Shown here one piece after another: positions 35,466 through 43,953 of a stretch of 64,000 nucleotides of DNA (position 1 is the stretch's first letter; every line of letters begins with the position of its first letter). The notes below the pieces were generated by a model that did not search any database, was not told the DNA's origin, and worked only from the letters and a program-made list of their open reading frames with translations. A program made the position numbers and the translations under genes. Source of the DNA: Candidatus Poribacteria bacterium WGA-3G (GTDB lineage: Bacteria > Poribacteria > WGA-4E > WGA-3G); NCBI GenBank assembly GCA_000406005.1, contig ASZN01000001.1, forward strand, positions 62,001 through 126,000, written 5' to 3'.

Positions 35466-35598
35466 TGGTCTGTCCAGTCTAAAATTGGGAGTAACCCCTC
35501 TTGTAGTAGGGCAATTCATTGCCCATTTCTGACCGGCGGACGTGCGATAAATCGCACTACTACAAACTAATACCTATAACTTTAAGGCGGACAGATTA
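35466..35598. mobile_element. 133-bp MITE, diverged relative of the 123-bp element
   Basis: It begins TGGTCTGTCC and ends GGACAGATTA. The middle has the same three-way-junction layout as the 123-bp elements: outer stem TTGTAGTA (35501-35508) with TACTACAA (35558-35565), and two 7-bp hairpins, GGGCAAT-TC-ATTGCCC and GTGCGAT-AA-ATCGCAC. The outer stem differs in sequence from the other copies but is still perfectly paired. No CTAG duplication is visible. It occupies much of the gap 35351-35649. Confidence 0.65.
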
Positions 35599-35649
35599 AT
35601 AGTAGTCCCTACTCTCTATTGTGTACTCATCAACGATTGATTGAATGAT

Positions 35650-36753
35650 TTATCTTGATAACAACCATTCCCATATATCTACGTTAACTTTCTCTGTTTT
35701 TGGCTTCGGTTCAGGTATAGATTCGTCGCTATAAATGGACATACGACTAATACACCCTTCGTTGTGATAGAACGCGTCTGTTTCTATCATAACCCTATCT
35801 AACAGGCAGTCATAATCTATATTTTCGCCACTGAGAAAGGATTGAAGTTCGCTGGAATACCAAGTCGCGAGACTTTCATAAATTTCAGGACTACTCATTT
35901 TCAAAGTGTGTATGGTCGCCCTACGTTCATTTAGCAATTTTTCGCGTTCTTCTTTTTTTTCTTCTTCTCGGAACTTTGCCATTTTTACGTCTGCTTTTGA
36001 GCAAGCTTCACCACACCAATGCGGTTGGTTGCAGACACCACAGGATTTAGTAAAGTGTGCTTCGTCAAACATATACATCTTAATCAATTCTAAAAAATTT
36101 CGCGATACCTCCATTGGTCCGACTTCGTAACCAATATACTTACTTTCCATATAAGATATAGACGTGATTAACAGCATGAATTGCTCAGCTGATGTGATAT
36201 TCTTCTTGTTCCTCAGTTCGTTACCTCTTGAGCGGATCGAAATTTTGGCTATAGGCAAATATCGGATCGCCTTTTTCCACGTTATCCAAAGCGTTTCGTA
36301 ACCTGCCTCACGATATTCTTCATGTCGCCTCCGGTATTCATTATCTTGCTGACTAGATATTTGGATTTCCACGATTTTTTTCTTGTCAGGGACACAAATA
36401 TCAGCGATCTGAACTCCACCTTCTACTTGTATACGTTGCTCTGTCTCAACTCCTAAGCCGAGAGATTTGCATATCTCAAATCCCCGCTGCTTTATGAATA
36501 AATGCTCGTTGGACTCACTTCTAAGACTACACGGCTTTAGATTATTTTCGGCGTTTTCAATTAAGTCAAAACGGTGTGCAAAATGCGGGCGCATTCCAGT
36601 GTTTATACCAGCGCGTGCTATCATATCCGCCTTGCATTCTGGACATTTCAGTGTCCTGTATTCGCGCTCCGACTCTTTGAGTTCTTCCCATTCACTTTCT
36701 TTGTAACGTAGTGAATTTACCCTACACCCTTCGCGTATCGCTGTAAATGGCAT
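35650..36753 (-). CDS. CoiA-like nuclease with zinc knuckles
   Basis: A 367-residue protein. The N-terminus has the CoiA-type start: CPECKADMIARAGINTGMRPHFAH (Cys37, Cys40, His57, His60), then SESNEHLFIKQ (about 79-89). The nuclease core follows as QIADIC (Asp118) and IVEIQIS (Glu129, Gln131), the D-ExQ form of the PD-(D/E)xK fold seen in CoiA. A second Cys/His cluster (CGVCNQPHWCGEAC) lies at about 240-255. CoiA is known from competence in Firmicutes, but relatives occur in many genomes beside defence genes, and no other competence genes are here. The last part is helical and of unknown role. Confidence 0.75.
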   Translation of the reverse strand: MPFTAIREGCRVNSLRYKESEWEELKESEREYRTLKCPECKADMIARAGINTGMRPHFAHRFDLIENAENNLKPCSLRSESNEHLFIKQRGFEICKSLGLGVETEQRIQVEGGVQIADICVPDKKKIVEIQISSQQDNEYRRRHEEYREAGYETLWITWKKAIRYLPIAKISIRSRGNELRNKKNITSAEQFMLLITSISYMESKYIGYEVGPMEVSRNFLELIKMYMFDEAHFTKSCGVCNQPHWCGEACSKADVKMAKFREEEKKEEREKLLNERRATIHTLKMSSPEIYESLATWYSSELQSFLSGENIDYDCLLDRVMIETDAFYHNEGCISRMSIYSDESIPEPKPKTEKVNVDIWEWLLSR

Positions 36754-36792
36754 TTCCTTCCTCCTATAGTTGACAGTCTCCTTTCTATGGTC

Positions 36793-37653
36793 TCAATGTT
36801 CAATTTCCTCAAATGGAATCGCATAACCAAATGCCGCTGCTATCCTCGCTACAAAAGCCTTATCATCAGTATCAACTGCTGAATACCAGTTAACGAGGTA
36901 ACCTGCAAGTTTATCTGAAGAGTTCGGTAATCTACGAATAGCGTTCCATCCCCTAGGAGTTTCCTCAAAGAGAGGCAGCAGCTCGTATGCTACCAAATTT
37001 TGATTATTTCTTTGTTCTCGTTCAGCAACTGGATTCTCACGTAACTCATTTTCGCGCAATGATATCCAATTATGAAGGGACATGCCTTCGGGCAGTTGCG
37101 CCTCTTGATTATCAAGCCGGTCTTGCCAATAGTCCCTTAACGAGACCGCGTAATCGGTGCGTCTCGGAAATGCTGGATGAGTACGCCATCGTCGGGACAT
37201 ACACCTAAGAGTAAATACGGATGCAAGTTCACAGATTGCTTCGTGAAACCAATTATTTGGATTCTCTTTAATTTTTTGATGGTTCGATAAAACATGACAA
37301 AATTCGTGTGAAAATTGGTATGCAAATTGACACCAAAAATGATCTCGCACAGAGAGCCAGACGATGTACGGCTCTTCAGTCGACGAACGATATAAAACCT
37401 TAGGATGATCGACTTGGGAAGGAGTCACCTGAATTTTTTCATGAAAAGGAACCCGAAGCAATCGGTTAATATAAAAGGCGGTGTCTTGTAACAACACAGC
37501 AATTTCGTTAGGTTGAATATTGCCCCAGTCATCTTGCGATACGTGAAGTTGTATCTTCAACTTCTGCTTATTTCCAGTCCGTTTCCCTTTAGGTCGTTTT
37601 CTCTTGTTTCGCTTTTTCGTAAGGTGTCTATCAGTCTTACGTTTTTTAGCCAT
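36793..37653 (-). CDS. predicted zincin-like metallopeptidase of the defence island
   Basis: A 286-residue protein I do not recognise as a named family. The first 32 residues are almost all Lys, Arg and polar residues, which suggests nucleic-acid contact. Residues 116-120, HEFCH, followed by a second Glu at about 138 (WFHEAICELAS), fit a zinc peptidase with the HExxH plus downstream glutamate arrangement. There is no signal peptide, so it works in the cytoplasm. It lies between a CoiA-like nuclease and an AbiTii-domain gene on the same strand (gaps of 39 and 56 bp), so the three may be one unit. Confidence 0.6.
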   Translation of the reverse strand: MAKKRKTDRHLTKKRNKRKRPKGKRTGNKQKLKIQLHVSQDDWGNIQPNEIAVLLQDTAFYINRLLRVPFHEKIQVTPSQVDHPKVLYRSSTEEPYIVWLSVRDHFWCQFAYQFSHEFCHVLSNHQKIKENPNNWFHEAICELASVFTLRCMSRRWRTHPAFPRRTDYAVSLRDYWQDRLDNQEAQLPEGMSLHNWISLRENELRENPVAEREQRNNQNLVAYELLPLFEETPRGWNAIRRLPNSSDKLAGYLVNWYSAVDTDDKAFVARIAAAFGYAIPFEEIEH

Positions 37654-37709
37654 TACACCACCTCTTATTAATTTGGTTGATTAATATTTTATTAATTGTT
37701 ACTGAACTT

Positions 37710-38618
37710 CTAAAACCCATAGAACTTTGAAATTACCTCCGCCAAAAGACTTCCTGCCGCTCCGATTGCAATGTTCCATGTGCCCTCTGAGGATTTTTGC
37801 ACCATCTTCGCTATCCAAGAAGACACCTTAGGACCAAATTGTCCGGGAGATTGGGGAGGTTTATCTTGTGTCACGGCATTTTTTAACTCGGCAATATCCT
37901 TTTCCGATACACCATTGCCTTTTAACACACTATGGACTGTGTCGAAATTGTTTGGTATGATATTGAAGACTATGGAGGAATCGTTTGCTGTGCCTACGAG
38001 ATTTGCTGTCCCGCCATGGATTCTTGTATGAAATATCTGTGTCACCTTATCAGGACTAACGGATTCCGAGGCCTTCGAGTTTGTTACGCCAACGTTAGGA
38101 TACTCTTTCCAAACAGCTAATGAAAAATCCAGTACTCGTTCACGCACTGTATTAAGGAGTTCGTCCAAATCCGTTATACTGAATTCTGCCCAACATTGGA
38201 GGCAATTCATATTCTCGTACACCTTTTCACCTAAAACTACCGCCAGATCCCCAGTAGTAACTTGAAACATGCCTGTCTTGTTCTGCTTTATTGCAGACTC
38301 AACAGCGGCAATACTCAGTCTACATTCATACTCGTTGTACCTTCTTTTAACTTTTTCGGGCAGTAACAACATCGGAATCGGTGCATTCCTCAGTCCAGAG
38401 CCAAACGAACCAGAGAAATGCCCTTTCACTTGAAGGGACCATACGCGGTATTCAGGCACTGGAACATCCTCAGGGTAACCATTAGACTCCGAAATGAGCC
38501 AGTCTTCAAGTTCTTTGCTACCCAAGTGTGCTGCTAAGACCTTACACTTTCTGAGCAAACTACCTAAGTCGCTTGAGGCATCAATTGCCTCTTTCTGAAT
38601 ATCTTCTAATAAGTTCAT
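37710..38618 (-). CDS. AbiTii-domain protein
   Basis: About 302 residues from the ATG at 38618 (GGAGG just before it). The first 140 residues match the AbiTii domain: IQKEAIDASSDLGSLLRKCKVLAAHLGSKELEDWLISESNGY followed by PVPEYR and a beta-rich part. AbiTii is linked to abortive phage infection in Lactococcus-like systems and is often joined to other domains. Here the C-terminal part has an amphipathic or membrane-like helix near the end (IAIGAAGSLLAEVISKFYGF), so membrane damage is a possible mode of action, which is an inference. It is probably the first gene of the transcript that includes the zincin and CoiA-like genes. Confidence 0.7.
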   Translation of the reverse strand: MNLLEDIQKEAIDASSDLGSLLRKCKVLAAHLGSKELEDWLISESNGYPEDVPVPEYRVWSLQVKGHFSGSFGSGLRNAPIPMLLLPEKVKRRYNEYECRLSIAAVESAIKQNKTGMFQVTTGDLAVVLGEKVYENMNCLQCWAEFSITDLDELLNTVRERVLDFSLAVWKEYPNVGVTNSKASESVSPDKVTQIFHTRIHGGTANLVGTANDSSIVFNIIPNNFDTVHSVLKGNGVSEKDIAELKNAVTQDKPPQSPGQFGPKVSSWIAKMVQKSSEGTWNIAIGAAGSLLAEVISKFYGF

Positions 38619-38840
38619 TTGAACCTCCAAACACTAATTTTGAGAGAGTATTGCTTAAACTAATGATACTGCTATCACTTCATGAAACGGTAGTTGCTAG
38701 AGACATGAGTTGTGAATCAGTAAAACAATGCAGCACCATTAGTTAAACAACACCCTTCAACACCCTTAAATTTTGCCAAAGTCAGAGTTTGATCTCAGCG
38801 TTTCTAAACCCAGAAATCAAACATTAAATAGCTCTGATTG

Positions 38841-39276
38841 TTAGGGTTTCCTTGGTTTTGTGACAACCAATTCAAATTCTCCATTCTTTCGTTGAGCGGC
38901 ACTACGTCTGAACGTAGAATGCTGATCTTGATGAGAATCAACAGTACTAGTAGTCTGTCACATCTAAACAGATGGATGGTTCGTAGTAGGGCAATTCATT
39001 GCCCGTTCTTGACGTGCGATAAATCGAACGACTACGAACCGGGTTTACCTATCATTTCAATGTTGACAGAACACTAGGAGTTTCAACTTCAATAATCTTG
39101 GTCCGGTTCCCCCGAGTTGCCAGAATATCAGGAATTCTCCCGTCGTTACCGATTGGATCAGGCTGATCAAAATTCGATAGATCCGCCTGAACTTTCCACC
39201 CTTCATTTTTTAGCGTATTCGCGAGAGAGCGAACGCGACGATCATGGGCGGATTGGTTCTTATTTTGTCTGCTCAT
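38841..39276 (-). pseudogene. small PD-(D/E)xK-like gene interrupted by a MITE
   Basis: The N-terminal 67 codons (39276-39076) read MSRQNKNQSAHDRRVRSLA...GRIPDILATRG-x-x-x-KIIEVETP. The MITE at 38951-39073 then breaks the frame. On its other side the coding continues: STVDSHQDQHSTF, then RRSAAQRKNGEFELVVTKPRKP and TAA at 38841. Removing the element and one CTAG restores one reading frame of about 102 residues. PDI and EVET suit a small PD-(D/E)xK nuclease or nuclease-like sensor. As it stands only the truncated 74-residue form can be made. The stretch 38631-38840 holds no gene. Confidence 0.75.
38951..39073. mobile_element. 123-bp MITE, copy 2, inside a gene
   Basis: Same length and almost the same sequence as 8056-8178, with CTAG on both sides (38947-38950 and 39074-39077). 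One base of the second inner hairpin is changed (ATCGAAC for ATCGCAC), so that stem is weakened. Because it lies in a gene that can be reconstructed, the 4-bp duplication is directly visible here. Confidence 0.85.
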
Positions 39277-39500
39277 TGCAAGACCCTCCTATTAAAATTA
39301 TGGTATGTACTAAATCATACATTTATATAATATCACCAACAAAACACGATGTCAAGTAGAATTTTGATTAATTTTATCTTCTTTTCATAGTACCAACTTT
39401 TTATGAAATTTTAATCTATAGACTAAATTACTATATTTTAATTACATTTTAAATATAAAGTAAATTTTATATAGATATAAATATTCAGCGATTTTATATC

Positions 39501-39529
39501 TTTACCTAAAAATTGTTTTGTGGTATACT
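39501..39529 (+). promoter_or_regulatory. promoter of the XRE/ImmA gene in a very AT-rich region
   Basis: TATACT at 39524-39529 and TTTACC at 39501-39506 are 17 bp apart. The preceding 130 bp (39350-39480) are nearly pure A/T with several palindromic words (for example AAATTTTAATC, TATAGACTA), a likely binding region for the gene's own helix-turn-helix protein. GGAG precedes the ATG at 39574. Nothing else is seen in 39277-39500. Confidence 0.45.
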
Positions 39530-39573
39530 AAATGTGATGTGTACGTGGACTACTACAGAGAAGGAGAAAGAAT

Positions 39574-40809
39574 ATGAAATTAGGTGAACGCCTTCGTTTC
39601 CTGCGTAAGAAAAACCATCTTACGTTAAAGGCCTTGAGTCAACTTGCAGATCTGTCTGTGCCCTATCTGTCGGATATGGAGCGTAGCGTTGTTAACCCAT
39701 CCGTGGAAACGTTGCAAAAAGTGGCTAAGACGTATAATATGACAGTCAAAGACCTTTTCAACGGTGTAGAGGAATTAGGAGAATCAGCATATACCGCTTA
39801 CCCCGAGGGATTTAGATCGTTTCTAAACGAGTTTGAATCAGATTATGAAATTGATGACGACTGGAAAGAGTTATTGATGAAAATTAACTTTCGAGGTAAA
39901 CAACCTACCTCCCAGACGGAATGGCTCGAATTGTATCTTTACCTCAAACGCATTCTCTCCCCGAAGGAGGAAAAGGTGAACGACCCGAAGAAGCATATCA
40001 TCAAATTGGTTCAGAATACTGTCAAAAAATATAGTTCAACAGAGGTTCCTAGTTTTGGCGAAATATGTGCTGGCTTGGGTTTAGATGTACGGGAAACCTC
40101 GTTACCGCTCGGAATAGATGGTATGCACAAAGGAAAAACAATTTTTATCAATTCCGAGATAGAAAATGAAGAACGTAAACGCTTCACGCAATTTCACGAA
40201 GTGACACATTATTTAATTGAAAAGGAAGGGGATTTAATTTCTGAACTGCACGATGCTACTTGGAACCAAGACGATGGATACGAAAGACCTTTGGAACAGC
40301 TCTGTAACATTGGTGCGGCTGAGTTTTTGATGCCGAGCAAGGCATTTTCAAAACTCTATGAAGAAAGGGGATTTAATGTCAAACTGATTCCGTTTGCTGC
40401 TCGTTATTTTAAGTGTTCAACAATTGCAACGACTATACAACTCGCTCAAGTTGCACCGAATTCATGCATCACTGCAGTTTGCGAATCAATACCTACCGAC
40501 ACGATACCTTCCCAAACTCATTTTTCTAATGCAAAACATCACTCTACTAAACAAAAGTTACATGTAGCCTATTCTGCCTCGTCCCCCGCAACTAAATATT
40601 TGCTGGTAAAATACACAGCTATTCCCGATGATCACTTAATCCACGAAGCATCTTTGCAAACTCAGCCAGTTGAAGGAGAGAGCTATGTCCCCTTTCGGAG
40701 TGGGAAAAAAATGCCTTGTTACTGTGAAGCATTGGCAGACGGTGACAGGATCTATACGTTATTCCATTTGACACCTCCACCGAATCCTGACCAAATGACA
40801 CTTATTTGA
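39574..40809 (+). CDS. XRE-type regulator with ImmA/IrrE metallopeptidase domain
   Basis: A 411-residue protein. The helix-turn-helix of XRE type occupies about residues 1-60 (LGERLRFLRKKNHLTLKALSQLADLSVPYLSDMERSVVNPS). The ImmA/IrrE-like peptidase domain lies at about 145-290 with the zinc motif FHEVTHYLIEKEGD (HExxH) and a later Glu in AAEFLMPS. In phages and integrative elements such proteins cut a repressor after DNA damage; combined with an XRE domain in one chain they are often self-regulated switches for toxin or defence genes. It is divergent from the broken nuclease-like gene and convergent with the methylase gene that follows. Confidence 0.85.
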   Translation: MKLGERLRFLRKKNHLTLKALSQLADLSVPYLSDMERSVVNPSVETLQKVAKTYNMTVKDLFNGVEELGESAYTAYPEGFRSFLNEFESDYEIDDDWKELLMKINFRGKQPTSQTEWLELYLYLKRILSPKEEKVNDPKKHIIKLVQNTVKKYSSTEVPSFGEICAGLGLDVRETSLPLGIDGMHKGKTIFINSEIENEERKRFTQFHEVTHYLIEKEGDLISELHDATWNQDDGYERPLEQLCNIGAAEFLMPSKAFSKLYEERGFNVKLIPFAARYFKCSTIATTIQLAQVAPNSCITAVCESIPTDTIPSQTHFSNAKHHSTKQKLHVAYSASSPATKYLLVKYTAIPDDHLIHEASLQTQPVEGESYVPFRSGKKMPCYCEALADGDRIYTLFHLTPPPNPDQMTLI

Positions 40810-40915
40810 GACTTTTCCGCTAGTAGAATCAACTTTAAAATTCATGAGTCATTACGCGAGGCGAGGGGGTCTCGATTGCTCACAGCCAGTGTAATCACAA
40901 ATTGCCTCTACGGGA

Positions 40916-43873
40916 TTAATCAAGATACCAACTCGGAAAATCGATCCCCTTCAATTTAAGTTTCGCCAACTCGGCATCAAGATTGCACTTAGACTTCTTC
41001 CCTCCATGAATACTTGGCTCAGCACAGAGCATCTCACGCAGCGTCTGCATGGCTGTAAGGACATGGAGATCCTTGATACCCAGTATATTTGTCAGGAATT
41101 CCGCATCAAGTTCCTGACGAACGGGGTCATGGTTACACTCGTTGACCGGCAGCATCCGCTTATACTTTAATCGTTCAAAGAGCGTATTAGCGTCCGCTAA
41201 TTGCCTTTCGGAGAGTTCACGGACATCCAGCGTAGGTAGTGTTTCTAAAGTCTGCTGACGAAGTGTACCACGACCCATCTGCTGTTTCCCACAATGCAAC
41301 CAGTGACAGAGTAATCCTAAAGTTGAGTTGCACCAAAGCGTCCAAGCGATTTCGTGGCAAGGATCGTTGAGTAATACGTTTATCATTGAACGGATCCCGA
41401 TAGAGGGTTTCTCAGTGAAGGAAGATATAATTGAATTAGCACCAAACGTCAGATTAATGTGATAATGGGTTTTGCTAAAACAGTCTAAGACTCGATTAAC
41501 CATTGCATTCTCGTCTTCACGCGGTATTGCAGTATAATCAGGTTCAGCAATCATAGATCGTTGTAAAGGCGCGTTTACTTTCCACAGTGCATGGTAACCA
41601 TCAGTATTCGGTTTACATCCTTCAACCATAATGAACGGGCCGTCTTTTTTTCTATAAGAATCTGCTGAGCCAACCCTTGCTATGTCTTGTACTTGGCAGA
41701 TATGAAGAGGAACACACTCTCTTGACATAGGAAGGTGGAGTTTTCCATCTCTGATTCTGTGTGCTGTCTGCAGTAATGCCATTGACCTCGCGCGTGTTGC
41801 TATCCAGGCGACATTACTATCTATTGGACAGTCTAACATCTGTCCAATGGTCGTACTTCCAATGTTAATTGGTTCACCACCGTTAGGTTCATCTTCGAGT
41901 TTTCGAGTATTGTTGCTTCTATTAATCCGATTTGCTATTTCTATCGCTTCAATCACGCTTTGAGGTCTCTGGTTCAAGCAGACGAATTTACCCCGTCCTG
42001 TGTTCTTATCTATACCCTTCGTCGCGACAACGATGCATTCTGCCATACCTGTGTCAGCAGAAAACGCACTTCCCTGCGCCTTTGCTTGCGCCATAGTTAT
42101 TACGACTACATTGTGGTATTCAGTAGACCACATATCCCTCAGTTTTTCTGTAGTCGGAGATCTCAACACGGTCAGTGGTAAGATAAAACCCATGGTGCCG
42201 CCGGTTTTAAGTTTCTTATCCGCGAGGTCTACAAAAGCAGAAACAAACCCGCTTTTGCCATCAGTTACCCTTGTGTTTTTAGATTTCAACGCAGCTTGCA
42301 TCAATTTCTGGTCCTCGCCGGGACGACCACTGCCTTGAAACGTAGACTTTGGAATATCAGTATTACTATCAGATCCGGGTCTCGTAAATGGAGGATTCTG
42401 TATAACAATGTCAATATCACCGTGTGGGAAAGTCTGCTGGAGTTTAACTACCGTGTTGTCCTCACCACCTATCTGCTCAGCCTCTGTGTCAAACAGTTTT
42501 ATATCATCAAGCAATTCCAATGAACCTGTAGCGTAACTTCCATCATCCATTACGCCATAAGGTGCGGTAACAATTTGAGTCCCGCCGATTTTGATTCCTG
42601 AATGTGTACTGGCAAGAGTGGCAGCCGTTAAATGTGTAGCATTCGGCATGACATCTACCCCTGCGATGTTCTCCTCCAGCATCTGCTGATGAATATCTTT
42701 GCCGTTTCCACCAGATTGTTCGTACAAGGACAGTATGCGCTGGTATACTCCGTTGAGGAGTGCCCCTGTTCCGCAAGCGAAGTCTGCGACTTTAGGGAGT
42801 TTACCTTTCGGCAATTCGCGCATCACAAGCGCAGAAAGCAGCACCGCACTTTCTGGAAGAGTATAGTTCGCCTTGACATATTTCCGATCGGTAATTAACT
42901 TTTGAAACACTATCCCAGAGAGTTCATGAATTTGTGCTATGCGGGTATCAACGAGGTCTTTGGCTGCCTCACATAGCAGTTTTAAGATATGTTTGACGAG
43001 TCTGTCATCCGTAGCGAGTGCCTCAACGAGGTGCCGAGCATCCTCAAAAATGGGACGATAGTTGACTCTGAGAATCGTATTCCAGTCCTTAATAACATCG
43101 GCATAATCAATTATCGGTAGAAGTTGACGGAGTGAACGGACAGATTTCATCTCTGCTTTACCAGCAAGGGGACTTTGAAAAACAAAAGCATCGGTGATAA
43201 TCAAGGCTGCCATGCGGAGTGTCTGTATGTTCGGTTTTTCATCTGTGTTATCTTCCGCTTTAGAGAAGACCTCTTGGTGCAAAATTGCCTCAATTTTTGT
43301 GCCGATAGCAGGATGCTCAACAATGGCATCTTCAAGCAGATAGGATGCCTTGTTGATACTTTTCTCCATCTGCTCTGCAGCATTCTCAAGACGAGAGTTT
43401 GGCATTGCCCCGATGTAGAGCGCATTTGCGATGTCTCCTACGGTGCCGACTGCCCATCCGTTTGCTGGAAAGTGGGCAACGGTATCACCAACAGTATTGA
43501 CAAGTTTGTATTGGAGATCGTCTGCCTTGCGCAGTTGTGGATTGATATCCGCTCCCGCCATCGTCTTAAACCGATCAGGATATAGGATTGCCATGACATT
43601 GTTGAGAGTTTTCCCAACGACGTGGTATTCGGTTTCAAGTTCAAGCACAAGTCTTGTCTCTGCTTGTGCTATGAGATTCTTGGCGTTGGTGGTGGTGGCG
43701 TACTTTGCTTCAATCCCGACAGGTTCTCTGCCTCGCTCAATCACGAGTGCATCCAGTTCACTATTGCCCTTGATAAACGCATGAACAGCCGTTTCAACTT
43801 CCCATCCGTGACGCATGTTTCGCAGTATGTTCACCAAGTGATTTGTAATTGTCGTTTCATGTTGGTTCGGCAT
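40916..43873 (-). CDS. large nuclease-methylase protein, type IIG-like
   Basis: About 985 residues from the ATG at 43873; an upstream in-frame TTG at 43897 is less likely. The N-terminal 100 residues resemble a PD-(D/E)xK nuclease (SELDALVIERGREPVGIEAK). The N6-adenine methylase core has motif I DFACGTGALL (about 364-373) and NPPF (about 493-496). The long C-terminal part (about 650-985) contains no clear HsdS repeat but ends in a helical region that may recognise DNA. It is unlike the other single-chain enzyme at 31458 in sequence and probably has another target. It may act alone or with a missing partner; no second subunit is adjacent. Confidence 0.8.
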   Translation of the reverse strand: MPNQHETTITNHLVNILRNMRHGWEVETAVHAFIKGNSELDALVIERGREPVGIEAKYATTTNAKNLIAQAETRLVLELETEYHVVGKTLNNVMAILYPDRFKTMAGADINPQLRKADDLQYKLVNTVGDTVAHFPANGWAVGTVGDIANALYIGAMPNSRLENAAEQMEKSINKASYLLEDAIVEHPAIGTKIEAILHQEVFSKAEDNTDEKPNIQTLRMAALIITDAFVFQSPLAGKAEMKSVRSLRQLLPIIDYADVIKDWNTILRVNYRPIFEDARHLVEALATDDRLVKHILKLLCEAAKDLVDTRIAQIHELSGIVFQKLITDRKYVKANYTLPESAVLLSALVMRELPKGKLPKVADFACGTGALLNGVYQRILSLYEQSGGNGKDIHQQMLEENIAGVDVMPNATHLTAATLASTHSGIKIGGTQIVTAPYGVMDDGSYATGSLELLDDIKLFDTEAEQIGGEDNTVVKLQQTFPHGDIDIVIQNPPFTRPGSDSNTDIPKSTFQGSGRPGEDQKLMQAALKSKNTRVTDGKSGFVSAFVDLADKKLKTGGTMGFILPLTVLRSPTTEKLRDMWSTEYHNVVVITMAQAKAQGSAFSADTGMAECIVVATKGIDKNTGRGKFVCLNQRPQSVIEAIEIANRINRSNNTRKLEDEPNGGEPINIGSTTIGQMLDCPIDSNVAWIATRARSMALLQTAHRIRDGKLHLPMSRECVPLHICQVQDIARVGSADSYRKKDGPFIMVEGCKPNTDGYHALWKVNAPLQRSMIAEPDYTAIPREDENAMVNRVLDCFSKTHYHINLTFGANSIISSFTEKPSIGIRSMINVLLNDPCHEIAWTLWCNSTLGLLCHWLHCGKQQMGRGTLRQQTLETLPTLDVRELSERQLADANTLFERLKYKRMLPVNECNHDPVRQELDAEFLTNILGIKDLHVLTAMQTLREMLCAEPSIHGGKKSKCNLDAELAKLKLKGIDFPSWYLD

Positions 43874-43953
43874 ATTATTTTCTTTCGATTGTATCAATGA
43901 TCGATAAGTCCGGTGCGGTTAGAAACCGCATCTACCTGTTGGAAAACACCGCT

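Noticed and set aside
35650..36753. Competence locus because of CoiA similarity
   Set aside because: No com or dpr genes are in the window and the neighbours are defence genes.
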